Source: Rhodospirillaceae bacterium (GTDB taxonomy: Bacteria > Pseudomonadota > Alphaproteobacteria > Rhodospirillales > Rhodospirillaceae). Taken from it: 64,000 nucleotides of DNA. Within the stretch, counting starts at the first letter, position 1, and the number at the start of each line of letters is the position of its first letter. Positions 26,310 to 35,753 of the stretch are shown in pieces. Made by a program: the position numbers and the translations under genes. The DNA lies in NCBI GenBank assembly GCA_019694335.1, contig JAIBCD010000001.1:1-64000 (forward strand), written 5' to 3'. The notes under the pieces were generated by a model. That model did not search any database and had not been told where the DNA came from. It was given only the letters and a program-made list of their open reading frames with translations.

Positions 26310-26575
26310 GATGGCTCTGACGGGAGAGGCGCACGAAACGCGACCCGCCGATCTTAGTCGACCCGCGCCATTTGCCCAGGGCGCTATGCGCGCGCGGCGC
26401 GGGCTGCGCGAACGATGCATTTTTGGCACTGCCTGAAAAAGTCCGGCAAAGTGTGCGTCGCAGCATGACCGCGGCGTTGCTTAGGCTCGCCGCACTACTT
26501 TAAGTTGGCCACGCGGAAAAAAAAGATGGGAGCGCTTTTCTAGGATCTATTTCATTCACTCCGGGGGGAACAGTT

Positions 26576-29485
26576 ATGACTTTCGTTGGTTCGCGCGCGA
26601 TCGCGCGCCGTCGTACGCGTTTCACAAAAACCGTCGCGCTTGGCACCGTCAGCCTGAGCGCCCTGATCCTCTCCGGCTTCGCCGCCACGGCGGCGGCCCA
26701 AACTCCGCCCACGCAACCGGCGGCCCCAGCGCAGAGCGCGCAAGCCACGGGCATCGAGGAAGTCGTCGTCACCGCCACGCGTATCGTGCGCGACGGCTAC
26801 GAAGCGCCGACACCGACCACCGTGATCGGCGTCGAGCAGATCGAGCAGGCGGCGCAAACCAACATCGCCGACTACGTCAACCAGCTGCCCGCGCTCGCCG
26901 GCAGCGCCTCGGTGCGCACCGGCAACGGCGGCTCCTCGGGCGGCACCGGCGGCATCAGCTCGTCGAACCTGCGCAACCTCGGATCGTTCCGCACCCTGGT
27001 GCTGCTGGATGGCCGCCGCGTGGTGGGTGCGTCCTTCAGCCTGGCGCCCGACATCGGTGAATTCCCGCAGGCCCTGATCAGCCGCGTCGACGTGGTGACC
27101 GGCGGCGCCTCGGCCGCCTGGGGTTCGGACGCCGTCGCCGGCGTCGTGAACTTCGTGCTCGACAAGACCTATGTCGGTTTCAAGGGCGAGGTGTCCGGCG
27201 CCGTCACCACCTACGGCGACGACCGCCAGATGAAGATCACCCTGACCAACGGCTCCACGTTCGGCGGCGAGAAGGGGCATCTCCTGATCAGCGGCGAACA
27301 CGCCCAGAGCGACGGCGTCGGGCTCAATACCCAGCGTCCGTGGTACCAGGGCTGGAAGCTGATTCCCTATTCCATCGCCGCCACGCCGGCGGGCACGCCG
27401 CAGTTCCGCGTGATGCCCAATGTCGGCACGGACAACAACGCGCCCGGCGGCATCATCACCAACGGCCCGCTCAAGGGCCTGTATTTCGGTCCCGGCGGCT
27501 CCGTCGCGCAGTACAACACCGGTGTCCTCGATGTCACGCCGTTCAACTCGGGCGGCGACTGGAAGATGACCGACGTCGGCTACGTCTCGAACGTCGAGGA
27601 CAGCTACCGCAAGGACAACCTGTTCCTGCGCGCGAGCTATGACGTCGCGGACAACGTCAACATCTGGATCGAAGGCATGTACGGCGACATCCACAGCCGG
27701 TACAATTGCTGCGCCCAATACAACCGCACTTTCACCATCCAGGCCGACAACGCCTTCCTGCCGGCGTCGGTGGCCGCGGCCATGGCCGCCAACAAGCTCG
27801 CCACCATCACGGTCGGCAACACCCTGGGCGACATCGGCTACGTGGTGCCGGACAACCGGCGCACCATGAAGCGTCTCGCGATCGGCGCCAACGGCCGGGC
27901 CGACGCCTTCGACACCGCCTGGAACTGGAACCTCTACGCCACGCGCGGCGTGAACTATATCTCCAACAAGAACCTGAACCAGTCCATCACGCTCAACATC
28001 AACCGCGCGGTCGACGCGGTGCGCAACCCGGCCAACGGCGCCATCGTCTGCCGCTCGACGCTCACCAGCCCGACCAACGGCTGCGTGCCCTACAACGTAT
28101 TCGGCAGGGGCGTGAACTCCGACGCGGCGATCCAATGGAGCGGCCGCGGCCAGCCCGAGCTGCACGTCAAACAGACGCAGGACGTGGTCTCGGGCGGGTT
28201 CAACGGCGAGCCGTTCTCGAACTGGGCGGGCCCGATCTCGCTCGCGGGCGGCGTCGAATACCGCCGGGAAGCCGCGGTCGCCAAGAATGAAGGCCCGATC
28301 TCGGAGGGCAACGGCTACTTCTCGGGCAATTTCCACGCCACCCAGGGCAGCTACAACGTGGTCGAAGGGTTCATGGAAACCGTGATCCCGCTGGCCAAGG
28401 ACACGGTGTGGGCCAAGGCGTTCGACCTGAACGGCGCGGTGCGCGCCACCAGCTACAGCCTTGCCGGTTACGTCACCACCTGGAAGGTGGGCGCCACCTA
28501 CAATCCGATCGATGACTTGCGGCTGCGTGTCACCAAGTCGCGCGACATCCGCGCCCCCAACCTGTCCGACCTGTTCCTGGCCGGTCAGACCAACTCGCAG
28601 ACCGTGGTGGACGACTTCGCGCCCAACGCCGGCCGCAGCTTCAACGTCTTCCGTCACACCTTCGGCAACGTCAACCTGGTGCCGGAAACCGCGGATACCC
28701 TCGGTCTCGGCGCCGTGGTAACGCCGTCGTTCTTCCCGGGCTTCCAGGCGTCGTTCGACTACTACAACATCGATATCGCGGGCGCGATCGCGACGCCCAG
28801 CAACCAGATCATCATGGATTACTGCTTCCAGGGTGTGACGGCGCTGTGCAAGTACATCACCCGCAACGCGGCCGGGATTCCCACCGATATCGACGGCATC
28901 CCGATCAACATCGCGTCGCAGACCGCCAAGGGTTTCGATATCGAAGGCAGCTACCGCATCGGGCTGGAGACGATCTCCGACAGCATGGCCGGCAACCTGA
29001 CCGTCCGCGCGCTCGGCACGCACATCATTTCCAACATCACCAACCAGTTCGGCGTCATCCACGAGAACGCGGGCGAGAACACCGGCTCCAACATCCGGTG
29101 GCGCTGGATGATCAGCGCGGCCTACGAGCTGGACCCGATCAACGTCAGCCTGGCGCTGCGTACGATCAGTTCGGGCGTGCGTAACACCGACTACATCGAG
29201 TGCAATTCCGGTTGTCCGGTGCCGACCACGCTGCATCCGACCATCAACGACAACACCATCGATGGCGCGAAGTACTGGGATTTCGGCATCACGTATAAGC
29301 TGAAGAACCAGCAGACCGACGGGTACGGCATCGATCTGTTCCTCAAGGTCGACAATCTGTTCAACGCAGATCCGCCGGAAGCCGCCGCCGCCGGCGGCAT
29401 CACGCAGATCAGCAACGGCATGAACCCGTCGATCTACGACGTGCTTGGCCGCATGTTCCACGCGGGCGTGCGCTTCAAGATGTAG
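26576..29485 (+). CDS. large TonB-dependent receptor, paralogue of the one at 12577
   Basis: A 969-residue outer-membrane receptor. GGGGGGAACAG precedes ATG 26576. A long N-region (RRRTRF) and signal peptide end near AAAQTP. The TonB box IEEVVVTATRIV is at about 60. The plug shows SSNLRNLGSFRTLVLLDGR, RVDVVTGGASAAWGSDA and GVVNFVLDK. The barrel has SRDIRAPNLSDLF and ends GRMFHAGVRFKM. VRDGYEAPTP follows the TonB box in both this protein and the receptor at 12577, so they are close paralogues with probably related ligands. It is a single-gene unit ended by the terminator at 29503. Confidence 0.9.
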   Translation: MTFVGSRAIARRRTRFTKTVALGTVSLSALILSGFAATAAAQTPPTQPAAPAQSAQATGIEEVVVTATRIVRDGYEAPTPTTVIGVEQIEQAAQTNIADYVNQLPALAGSASVRTGNGGSSGGTGGISSSNLRNLGSFRTLVLLDGRRVVGASFSLAPDIGEFPQALISRVDVVTGGASAAWGSDAVAGVVNFVLDKTYVGFKGEVSGAVTTYGDDRQMKITLTNGSTFGGEKGHLLISGEHAQSDGVGLNTQRPWYQGWKLIPYSIAATPAGTPQFRVMPNVGTDNNAPGGIITNGPLKGLYFGPGGSVAQYNTGVLDVTPFNSGGDWKMTDVGYVSNVEDSYRKDNLFLRASYDVADNVNIWIEGMYGDIHSRYNCCAQYNRTFTIQADNAFLPASVAAAMAANKLATITVGNTLGDIGYVVPDNRRTMKRLAIGANGRADAFDTAWNWNLYATRGVNYISNKNLNQSITLNINRAVDAVRNPANGAIVCRSTLTSPTNGCVPYNVFGRGVNSDAAIQWSGRGQPELHVKQTQDVVSGGFNGEPFSNWAGPISLAGGVEYRREAAVAKNEGPISEGNGYFSGNFHATQGSYNVVEGFMETVIPLAKDTVWAKAFDLNGAVRATSYSLAGYVTTWKVGATYNPIDDLRLRVTKSRDIRAPNLSDLFLAGQTNSQTVVDDFAPNAGRSFNVFRHTFGNVNLVPETADTLGLGAVVTPSFFPGFQASFDYYNIDIAGAIATPSNQIIMDYCFQGVTALCKYITRNAAGIPTDIDGIPINIASQTAKGFDIEGSYRIGLETISDSMAGNLTVRALGTHIISNITNQFGVIHENAGENTGSNIRWRWMISAAYELDPINVSLALRTISSGVRNTDYIECNSGCPVPTTLHPTINDNTIDGAKYWDFGITYKLKNQQTDGYGIDLFLKVDNLFNADPPEAAAAGGITQISNGMNPSIYDVLGRMFHAGVRFKM

Positions 29486-29502
29486 TTGCCGCGAAAACAG
29501 CG

Positions 29503-29539
29503 GGCGCGGGAGGCGGATGCTTCCCGCGCCGGTTTTTGT
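29503..29539 (+). terminator. rho-independent terminator after TonB receptor
   Basis: GGCGCGGGA (29503-29511) pairs with TCCCGCGCC (29522-29530) around a 10-base loop, followed by GGTTTTTG. It lies between the receptor gene and the convergent pyrD end. Confidence 0.8.
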
Positions 29540-29551
29540 TTGGCCCAGTTT

Positions 29552-30619
29552 TTATTTGACGCGGTGATCCAGGCCCACGGCCTGGCTCACCGCCGTGAAG
29601 CCGTCGCGTTTGAGCAGGGCGGCGAGGTCGCGGGTGATGCGGACGATCAGGCCCGGGCCGCCGTAGACCAGGGCGCTGTAGAGCTGCACCAGCGACGCGC
29701 CGGCGCGGATCTTGGCGTAGGCGTCGGCGCCCGACGCGACACCGCCCGCGCCGATGAAGGTGAGCCTGCCCTCGGACAGCGCATAGGCCTCACGCAGGAC
29801 GCCGGTCGAGAATTCAAACAGCGGCGCGCCGCTCAGCCCGCCGGTTTCGCTCCGGTGCGGGGAGGTCAGCGTCTCCGGGCGGCCAACCGTCGTGTTGGAG
29901 ATCACCAGCCCGTCGAGCGCTTCGTCGCGGGCGAGGGCGACGATGTCGCGCAAACTTTCCTTGTCGAGATCGGGTGCTACCTTGAGCAGCAGCGCGGGTT
30001 TCGCGCCGCTGCGGTCGCGCGCGGCCCGGGTCGCGGTGATGATCTGGCGCAGAGGCGCGGTGTTCTGGAGCGCGCGCAGGCCCGGTGTGTTGGGCGAGGA
30101 CACGTTCACCACCAGAAAGTCGGCGACAGGGGCGAGGCCCTCCGCCAGCGCGGCGTAGTCGGCGCTCGCGTCCTCGCTGTCCTTGTTCTTTCCGAGATTG
30201 ACGCCGATGGGGCCGGGCAGCCGGCCGTGCACGGCCTTGAGCCGTGCCGCGACGGCGGCGAGGCCCTGGTTGTTGAACCCCATGCGGTTGATGACGGCGC
30301 GGTCGTGTTCGAGGCGGAACAGGCGCGGCCGGGGATTGCCGGCTTGCGGCTTGGGCGTCACGCCGCCCACTTCCACGAAGCCGCAGCCAAGGCCGAAGGC
30401 TTCGGCGGGAACTTCCGCGTTCTTGTCGAAACCGGCGGCGATGCCGATGGGCGAGGCGAAGGACGATCCCCACAGGTGCGTGGCCAGAACCGAGTCGGGT
30501 GGTGGGCTCCTATAGAGCGCGCCGATGCCCGCCTTGAGCCCTGCCAGCGCGAGGCCGTGGGCGGTTTCGGGGTCGATGCGGCGGAGGAGGGGCCACAGCA
30601 GCGGGTAGAGGTCGATCAG
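29552..30619 (-). CDS. pyrD: dihydroorotate dehydrogenase (quinone), apparent CTG start
   Basis: A 355-residue class 2 PyrD, which oxidises dihydroorotate to orotate on the inner face of the membrane and passes electrons to quinone. Marks are GIAAGFDKNAE, GGVTPKPQAGNPRPRLFR, NRMGFNN, NLGKNK, NVSSPNTPGLR with the catalytic Ser, LLKVAPD, SNTT and GAGGV. The family N-terminus is read in frame as IDLYPLLWPLLRRIDPETAH. There is no ATG, GTG or TTG upstream of it in this frame; the codon in the start position is CTG 30619, overlapping the TGA of the preceding small gene (CTGA). The first usual start, GTG 30376, would remove about 80 conserved residues. Confidence 0.9.
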   Translation of the reverse strand: MIDLYPLLWPLLRRIDPETAHGLALAGLKAGIGALYRSPPPDSVLATHLWGSSFASPIGIAAGFDKNAEVPAEAFGLGCGFVEVGGVTPKPQAGNPRPRLFRLEHDRAVINRMGFNNQGLAAVAARLKAVHGRLPGPIGVNLGKNKDSEDASADYAALAEGLAPVADFLVVNVSSPNTPGLRALQNTAPLRQIITATRAARDRSGAKPALLLKVAPDLDKESLRDIVALARDEALDGLVISNTTVGRPETLTSPHRSETGGLSGAPLFEFSTGVLREAYALSEGRLTFIGAGGVASGADAYAKIRAGASLVQLYSALVYGGPGLIVRITRDLAALLKRDGFTAVSQAVGLDHRVK

Positions 30620-30843
30620 GACTGGTGCGCCTTGCTTGCGGTCTCGGGTGCGCGGGTCTTGCGGATATCCTCGGAGAAGTCGGCGAGCCCCGACAGGCAG
30701 CAGTGCCGCCCCACTTGCTGGCCGCGTTCGGATTGCTCGCGGTAGAACTCATCCGAGCCGATCCGCAGGAATTTGGCGATCGCCGCCGTCACCACGACGA
30801 TGGTGGAGGCGAGCAGGATCATCTTGAACAGAACCGGGTCCAT
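30616..30843 (-). CDS. small single-pass membrane protein upstream of pyrD
   Basis: A 75-residue protein I do not recognise: one membrane segment (residues 6-25, FKMILLASTIVVVTAAIAKF), then a charged tail with a CC pair (GRHCCLSGL). Its stop overlaps the pyrD start (CTGA), so the two are co-translated and the small protein is probably a constant partner in this operon. No good ribosome site is seen, but TATACT lies seven bases upstream of the ATG, which would allow a nearly leaderless transcript. Confidence 0.6.
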   Translation of the reverse strand: MDPVLFKMILLASTIVVVTAAIAKFLRIGSDEFYREQSERGQQVGRHCCLSGLADFSEDIRKTRAPETASKAHQS

Positions 30844-31455
30844 GCGCCGAGTATAGGACAGGCCTGTCGCGCGCGCCATCGGCGCCCCAAGATGGATTAA
30901 CAATACGGACGAACTAGGCCGACAAATGAGGGGTTTCCGCGATATTCGCGGCCGACAGGGCGGCGGCCGTCGGCGCCATGGCGGAAAGGCGGGAAAGGCG
31001 CGCCGCTGGCGCGGTGCCGATGCGTCGGGGATCGCTGACCGCGTCCATCGTTCGTCTCCGCTTTGAACACGCGGCGGCGGTCCGGCCGATCTGGGCCTTC
31101 CGCCCAAGCGGTCGCAATGCCACGGCCGGAGACGGCGGGTATGCTGCACTGCGGCAGCGGGGTTGGTTGCAATGGCGGCGTTCCAAAGTAACGCAGGCGA
31201 GGGCAAAGAATCTGTCATGCCAACCCCTTAGTTCGGTACAGGCGGGAGTCCCTGTCGCAAAGCCTTCTGGATCGACCGGTCGGTTGTTAGACAAGTATTT
31301 TTTGTTACCAGGTGATTGAATTTCCGTCCGAATTACTTCGGGTGTAGGATAGCTGCCGCGGACGCGAGGCAGGGGAGAAACTGCCCAGGGACCGCATGTG
31401 GAGAATAAACGTCGCCGGCCACCCATGGGGTCCGCCGGTCGAACGGGGAGAGGAC
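30844..31455. other. 612-bp divergent intergenic region
   Basis: This is the gap between the pyrD operon (leftward) and cassette 2 (rightward), and it should carry both promoters. Reading frames in it look like chance. The clearest feature is an AT-rich stretch at 31283-31330 (including GTATTTTTTGTTACC), unlike the GC-rich surroundings; I cannot place a convincing -35/-10 pair in it. ACCGGT at 31275-31280 is a short palindrome. Nothing else is seen. Confidence 0.5.
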
Positions 31456-32817
31456 ATGTTTAAGAGAACCGTAGCTTCGTGTGTCGTCCTTGCCGCCGCT
31501 GTCGCGGGCGGCACGGGCATCGCCGCCGAGACCAAGAACAGCGTGCTTGAGGCTTATGTGCATGAGCCGATGCCGTCGATCGTGCAGGTCGTCGGCACTG
31601 AAATGGACGGTCCGGTGTTCGCGGACTCGCGCGGTCATACGCTCTACGTCTTCGGCGGCGGCCGCGATCGCGGCGGTTACGGCGGCGGCGGCGACCCCAA
31701 GGACAAGTCCAATTGCCATACGACAGTCGACAAGGTCACCACCGGCAACATGGCGCCGTGGCCCGCGGGCATGGAATTGCCCGATCTCGCGACCCGCAAG
31801 TCCTGCGCTGAAGTGTGGCCGCCGTTGTACGCGGCCGATGACGCCAAGCCGGTCGGCAACTGGTCGATCATCACGCGCGATGACGGCAAGAAGCAGTGGG
31901 CCTTCGATCATAAGGCGGTCTACACCTCGACGCTCGATCAGCGGCAGGGTGACGTGAACGGCGGCGGTTATCTGCACGCCCAGGGTGCTTCGGGCACCGT
32001 GCGCACGCCGATCAGCCCGCGCGAGGATCTGCCGGCGCAGTTCGACGTCGAATCCATGCCGACGGGGCGCATGCTCACGCTCGTCGATGGGTTCTCGGTC
32101 TATACCTGGGACAAGGACGGGCCCAACAAGTCCAACTGCGACGGCGCCTGCCTCGCGCAGTGGAAGCCGGTGCTGGCCGCGGCGACCGCGCCGCAAGTTC
32201 ACGGTGACTGGGCGATCATCGCGCGCTCGCCGGGCGTGTTCCAGTGGACCTACCGCAAGAAGCCGCTCTACGCGTTGAACGGCGACCAGCAGAAGCGCAG
32301 CTTCCACGGCGCCGACATCCCGGGCTGGCACAACGTTTACACCACCCCGGGGCCGGCTTTCCCGAAGGGCTTCACGGTGCAGCGGAACCCGGGTGGCGAC
32401 GTGCTGGCTGACGCCAGCGGCAAGACCATCTACATCTTCAACTGCATCGAGGACGCGGCCGATCAGCAGGCCTGCGATCACCCGACGACCACGCAGCAAT
32501 ATCGCTGGGCGATCTGCGGCGGGTTCGATGTGAAGAAGTGCAACGCCGATTTCCCCTACGTGGTCGCCGACAAGAACGCCAAGAGCACCTCGCAGATCTG
32601 GGGCGTGAAGGACGTCGATCCCACGACCGGGCGCTATGTCGATCCCGGCACGCCCGGTTCGGTGCATGTTTGGACGTTCCGCGACCGCCCGCTCTACACC
32701 TTCGCCCGCGACACCGCGCCGGGCGATGTGCGGGCGAACGCGTGGGGCGAAGGCAATGGTTGGCGCAACGGATTCCACGCTTTCTGGGTCCGTGAAGAAT
32801 TCCGCAGACAGTTCTAA
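31456..32817 (+). CDS. cassette 2, protein C: secreted protein with three PF03640-like repeats
   Basis: A 453-residue secreted protein, first gene of cassette 2, which has the order C-D-A-B. ATG 31456 has GGGGAGAGGAC upstream and opens a signal peptide ending near GIAAET. The three repeats match those of cassette 1: FADSRGHTLYVFGGG with a Gly-rich insert (GYGGGGDPKD) and KKQWAFDHKAVYTS; FSVYTWDKDGPNKSNCDGAC and FQWTYRKKPLYAL; VLADASGKTIYIFNC and VHVWTFRDRPLYTF. Cysteines in NCDGAC, FNC and CGGFDVKKC recur in the other copies. The Gly-rich loop in repeat 1 is special to this copy. Confidence 0.8.
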   Translation: MFKRTVASCVVLAAAVAGGTGIAAETKNSVLEAYVHEPMPSIVQVVGTEMDGPVFADSRGHTLYVFGGGRDRGGYGGGGDPKDKSNCHTTVDKVTTGNMAPWPAGMELPDLATRKSCAEVWPPLYAADDAKPVGNWSIITRDDGKKQWAFDHKAVYTSTLDQRQGDVNGGGYLHAQGASGTVRTPISPREDLPAQFDVESMPTGRMLTLVDGFSVYTWDKDGPNKSNCDGACLAQWKPVLAAATAPQVHGDWAIIARSPGVFQWTYRKKPLYALNGDQQKRSFHGADIPGWHNVYTTPGPAFPKGFTVQRNPGGDVLADASGKTIYIFNCIEDAADQQACDHPTTTQQYRWAICGGFDVKKCNADFPYVVADKNAKSTSQIWGVKDVDPTTGRYVDPGTPGSVHVWTFRDRPLYTFARDTAPGDVRANAWGEGNGWRNGFHAFWVREEFRRQF

Positions 32818-32832
32818 ATAGGGAACGAAGTG

Positions 32833-33987
32833 ATGAAAAACACGCATGTAGCGGGCTTGATTTCGGGTGTGGTGGCGCTGTTTGGTGCTGCCGGCATGAC
32901 GCAGGCCGCTGACGCGCCGGCGGCGGCTCCGGCCGCGGCTCCGGCGGGCGCCGCCGATACCGTGCGCAACCGCGCCATCGGTTACGTGATGGTCAGCGAG
33001 AACCGCGCCATCTATGAGACCAAGGACGGCAAGACCGAATGCCCGCAGGGCTACAACGACGGCCCGCGCGAGCAGTTCAAGCTGCGCAATCCCGATGAGG
33101 CCAAGCGCACCGTGATGAACACACGGCTCTCGTTCGAGTCCGAGGTGTGGCATCCGGCGACGACCCCCGATCCGCTGCCCTACCACTACATCCAGGGCAA
33201 TATCGGCGAAGGCCTGAACCTCGACGGAAAAGTCGGCCCCAACGATCTCTCCAGCCCGCTGGGCGAGAAGGGCATCGACAACAACCTGTACCGCGCCATC
33301 GGCTGCACGCGTAACTTCCGCGCGGACGGCGAGACCTCGATCCTCACGCCGCAGTGGCGCAGCCGCGCCCGCTACAACACCTTCGTGATCGAACTCACCG
33401 ACGTCGACAGCCTGGCCAATGACGACGACGTCACGGTCACCACCTACCGCGGTCTCGACAAGCTGATCGCCGACGCCACCGGCAACAGCTACCTGCCGGG
33501 CGGCACCCAGACCGCCGACATGACCTTCGGCAGGAAGTTCATCCAGTCGTTCAAGGGCAAGATCAAGGACGGCGTGCTGACCACCGAAGCCAAGGATCTG
33601 TGGATGCCGACCGCGTCGGTCTACGATCCGCGCGACGGCGGCCCGGACACCCTGTACCGCGCCATGCGCTTCCAGCTGAACGTCGCGGCCAAGAGCGCCG
33701 ACGGCTACATGGGCGGCTACGCCGACATCGAGAGCTGGTACTACGCCTCGCACAACACCCGCGACGCGCTGCACCAGAGCTACGGCGGCACCTCGGGCCC
33801 CTCCATGTACCGCGCGCTGATGAAGCTCGCCGACTACGCGCCGGACAAGAACGGCGTGAACACCGCGATCTCGTCCGCGCTCAATGTGCGGTTCACGCAA
33901 GTGTTTGTCCGCCATCCGGACGCGCAGGTCGCGAAAGCGCCTATCGATACCTCGGCCACCATCCAGACCACCGGTCAACGCGAGTAG
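32833..33987 (+). CDS. cassette 2, protein D: secreted protein of unrecognised family
   Basis: A 384-residue homologue of the D proteins at 9932 and 62732. The signal peptide ends near TQAAD and is followed by a low-complexity Ala/Pro linker (PAAAPAAAPAG) absent from the other two. Then come the family blocks: NRAIGYVMVSEN, DGKTECPQGYNDGPREQF, GEGLNLDGKVGPNDLSS, GIDNNLYRAIGCTRNF, ELTDVDSLANDDDV, a GKIKDGVLTTE block, YMGGYADIESWYY, then YGGTSGPSMYRALMKLAD. The two conserved Cys (ECP and GCT) are present. ATG 32833 is used; GTG 32830 just before it is possible. Confidence 0.75.
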   Translation: MKNTHVAGLISGVVALFGAAGMTQAADAPAAAPAAAPAGAADTVRNRAIGYVMVSENRAIYETKDGKTECPQGYNDGPREQFKLRNPDEAKRTVMNTRLSFESEVWHPATTPDPLPYHYIQGNIGEGLNLDGKVGPNDLSSPLGEKGIDNNLYRAIGCTRNFRADGETSILTPQWRSRARYNTFVIELTDVDSLANDDDVTVTTYRGLDKLIADATGNSYLPGGTQTADMTFGRKFIQSFKGKIKDGVLTTEAKDLWMPTASVYDPRDGGPDTLYRAMRFQLNVAAKSADGYMGGYADIESWYYASHNTRDALHQSYGGTSGPSMYRALMKLADYAPDKNGVNTAISSALNVRFTQVFVRHPDAQVAKAPIDTSATIQTTGQRE

Positions 33988-33990
33988 GGT

Positions 33991-35739
33991 ATGATGTACG
34001 GTAAGTTCAGTCTCGTTTCGCATAAGTCCCGGCTGTTCTGCGGCGCGGCGGTCGCGCTTGCGGCGATCGCGCTCGCAAGCTGCTCCGCGCCGCCGAAGGG
34101 CACCGCCGCCGCCAAGCCGGCCACCAAGGTCGCGTCCGTGAAAGAGCCGGAGGACGCCGCCACCCAGCGGCACCTCCATCTCCTGACCAGTGCGCAATAC
34201 CTCAACACGGTGTCCTATGCGCTGGGCCCCGATGTCCGCCCAGAGGCCGAAGCCCGCTTCGCGCCGACCGTGCGGACCGACGGCCTGTTGCAGGTCGGCA
34301 CCAGCAAGGCCGGCGTCAACGACACCCAGGTCGAGGTGTTCCAGAAAGTGGCGGTCGCGGTCGCGACCACCGCCATGGACCCCGTGCGCCGCAAGTTCCT
34401 GATGCCGTGCACCCCCAAGGACGAGAAGGCGGCGGATGCGGCCTGCGCCTCGCAGTTCATCACCCGCGTCGGCAAGTTGATGTTCCGCCGGCCGCTGCCG
34501 GCGGACAAGGTCGCCGAACTGGTGAACCAGGCCAACGCCAGCGCCGACCGGCTGCAGGATTTCTACGCCGGTCTCGGCGTCGCGATCGAAGCGATCCTGG
34601 TCAGCCCGAAGACCCTGTTCGTCGCCGAATCGGTCGAACCCGATCCCGCGCACCCCGGCCACCTGCGCCTGGATGCCTACTCGCTCGCCTCGCGCTTGAG
34701 CTTCTTCCTGTGGAACTCCGGCCCCGACGAAGCGGTGCTGAAGGCCGCGGAAACCGGCGAGATCCAGACGCCGAAGGGCCGCGCCAAACTGGTCGAGATG
34801 ATGCTCGCCAGCCCGCGCCTCGAAGCCGGCATGCGCGCCTTCTTCGACGACATGCTCGGGTTCGACGAGCTTTCGGCCTTGGCGAAGGATGCCACCGTGT
34901 ATCCGGCTTTCACCGGCGCCACGGTCGAAGACGCCCACGAGCAGACGCTGCGCACCATGGTCGACCAGCTCCTGGTGAAGAACCGCGATTACCGCGACCT
35001 GTTCACCAGCCGCGAGACCTTCCTGTCGCCGGTGCTGGGCGCGCTCTACAATCTACCGACCTCGAGCGACTGGACGGCCTACACCTTCCCCGACGGCAGT
35101 CCGCGTACCGGCTTCCTGACGCAAATCAGCTTCCTCGCGGGCCACTCGCACCCCGGCCGCTCGTCGCCGACCTTGCGCGGCAAGGCCCTGCGCGAAATCC
35201 TGATGTGCCAGCCCGTGCCGCGTCCGCCCGCGAACGTGGATTTCTCGATCGTCGAGAACCCGAACCCGAACCTGCACACGGCGCGCGACCGGCTTGAGCT
35301 GCACCGCAAGAACCCGGTGTGCGCGGGTTGCCACAAGATCACCGACCCGATGGGCCTCGCGCTCGAGAACTTCGACGGCGCCGGCCAGTACCGCGACAAC
35401 GAGAAGGGCTGGAAGATCGACACGAGCGGTGCCTTGGACGGCAAGGCATTCAACGACGTGATCGGCCTCGGCCAGGCCATGCACGATCACCCCGCGGTGA
35501 CGTCATGCATGGTCAAGCGCGTGTTCGCTTACGGCACGGGCGGCTCGACCGACAATCAAGACCAAGAGGAGCTCGCCTACTACGGCGCGCGTTTCGCTGA
35601 GCAGGGGTATCGCCTGAAGGATCTGCTCCGCACCGTCGCGCTCAGCCAAGCCTTCTCGACGATCCGCGAATCCGCGCCGGCTGAGCAGCCGGTGAAAGCG
35701 GCCGAAGCGGCTTCGTCCGACGCCATCAACGCGAAATAA
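33991..35739 (+). CDS. cassette 2, protein A: DUF1592-type lipoprotein with one c-type haem motif
   Basis: A 582-residue lipoprotein, lipobox ALASC at Cys31. The region order is as in cassette 1: LTSAQYLNTVSYALGP, LDAYSLASRLSFFLWN, GSPRTGFLTQ, RSSPTLRGKALRE, and CAGCH at 444-448 followed by DPMGLALENFDGAG. The recurrent Cys are MPCTP, AACASQF, LMCQP and SCMVKR. It has a longer, Ala/Glu-rich C-terminal tail (EQPVKAAEAASSD). It starts three bases after the stop of D, with ATGATG as possible starts, so this junction, unlike in cassettes 1 and 3, joins D to A. Confidence 0.85.
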   Translation: MMYGKFSLVSHKSRLFCGAAVALAAIALASCSAPPKGTAAAKPATKVASVKEPEDAATQRHLHLLTSAQYLNTVSYALGPDVRPEAEARFAPTVRTDGLLQVGTSKAGVNDTQVEVFQKVAVAVATTAMDPVRRKFLMPCTPKDEKAADAACASQFITRVGKLMFRRPLPADKVAELVNQANASADRLQDFYAGLGVAIEAILVSPKTLFVAESVEPDPAHPGHLRLDAYSLASRLSFFLWNSGPDEAVLKAAETGEIQTPKGRAKLVEMMLASPRLEAGMRAFFDDMLGFDELSALAKDATVYPAFTGATVEDAHEQTLRTMVDQLLVKNRDYRDLFTSRETFLSPVLGALYNLPTSSDWTAYTFPDGSPRTGFLTQISFLAGHSHPGRSSPTLRGKALREILMCQPVPRPPANVDFSIVENPNPNLHTARDRLELHRKNPVCAGCHKITDPMGLALENFDGAGQYRDNEKGWKIDTSGALDGKAFNDVIGLGQAMHDHPAVTSCMVKRVFAYGTGGSTDNQDQEELAYYGARFAEQGYRLKDLLRTVALSQAFSTIRESAPAEQPVKAAEAASSDAINAK

Positions 35740-35753
35740 GGGAGATAAAGCCC

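Noticed and set aside
31333..34938. A 1201-codon open frame antisense to cassette 2
   Set aside because: Same codon-bias effect; it crosses three sense genes that each have a signal peptide and paralogues elsewhere in the window.
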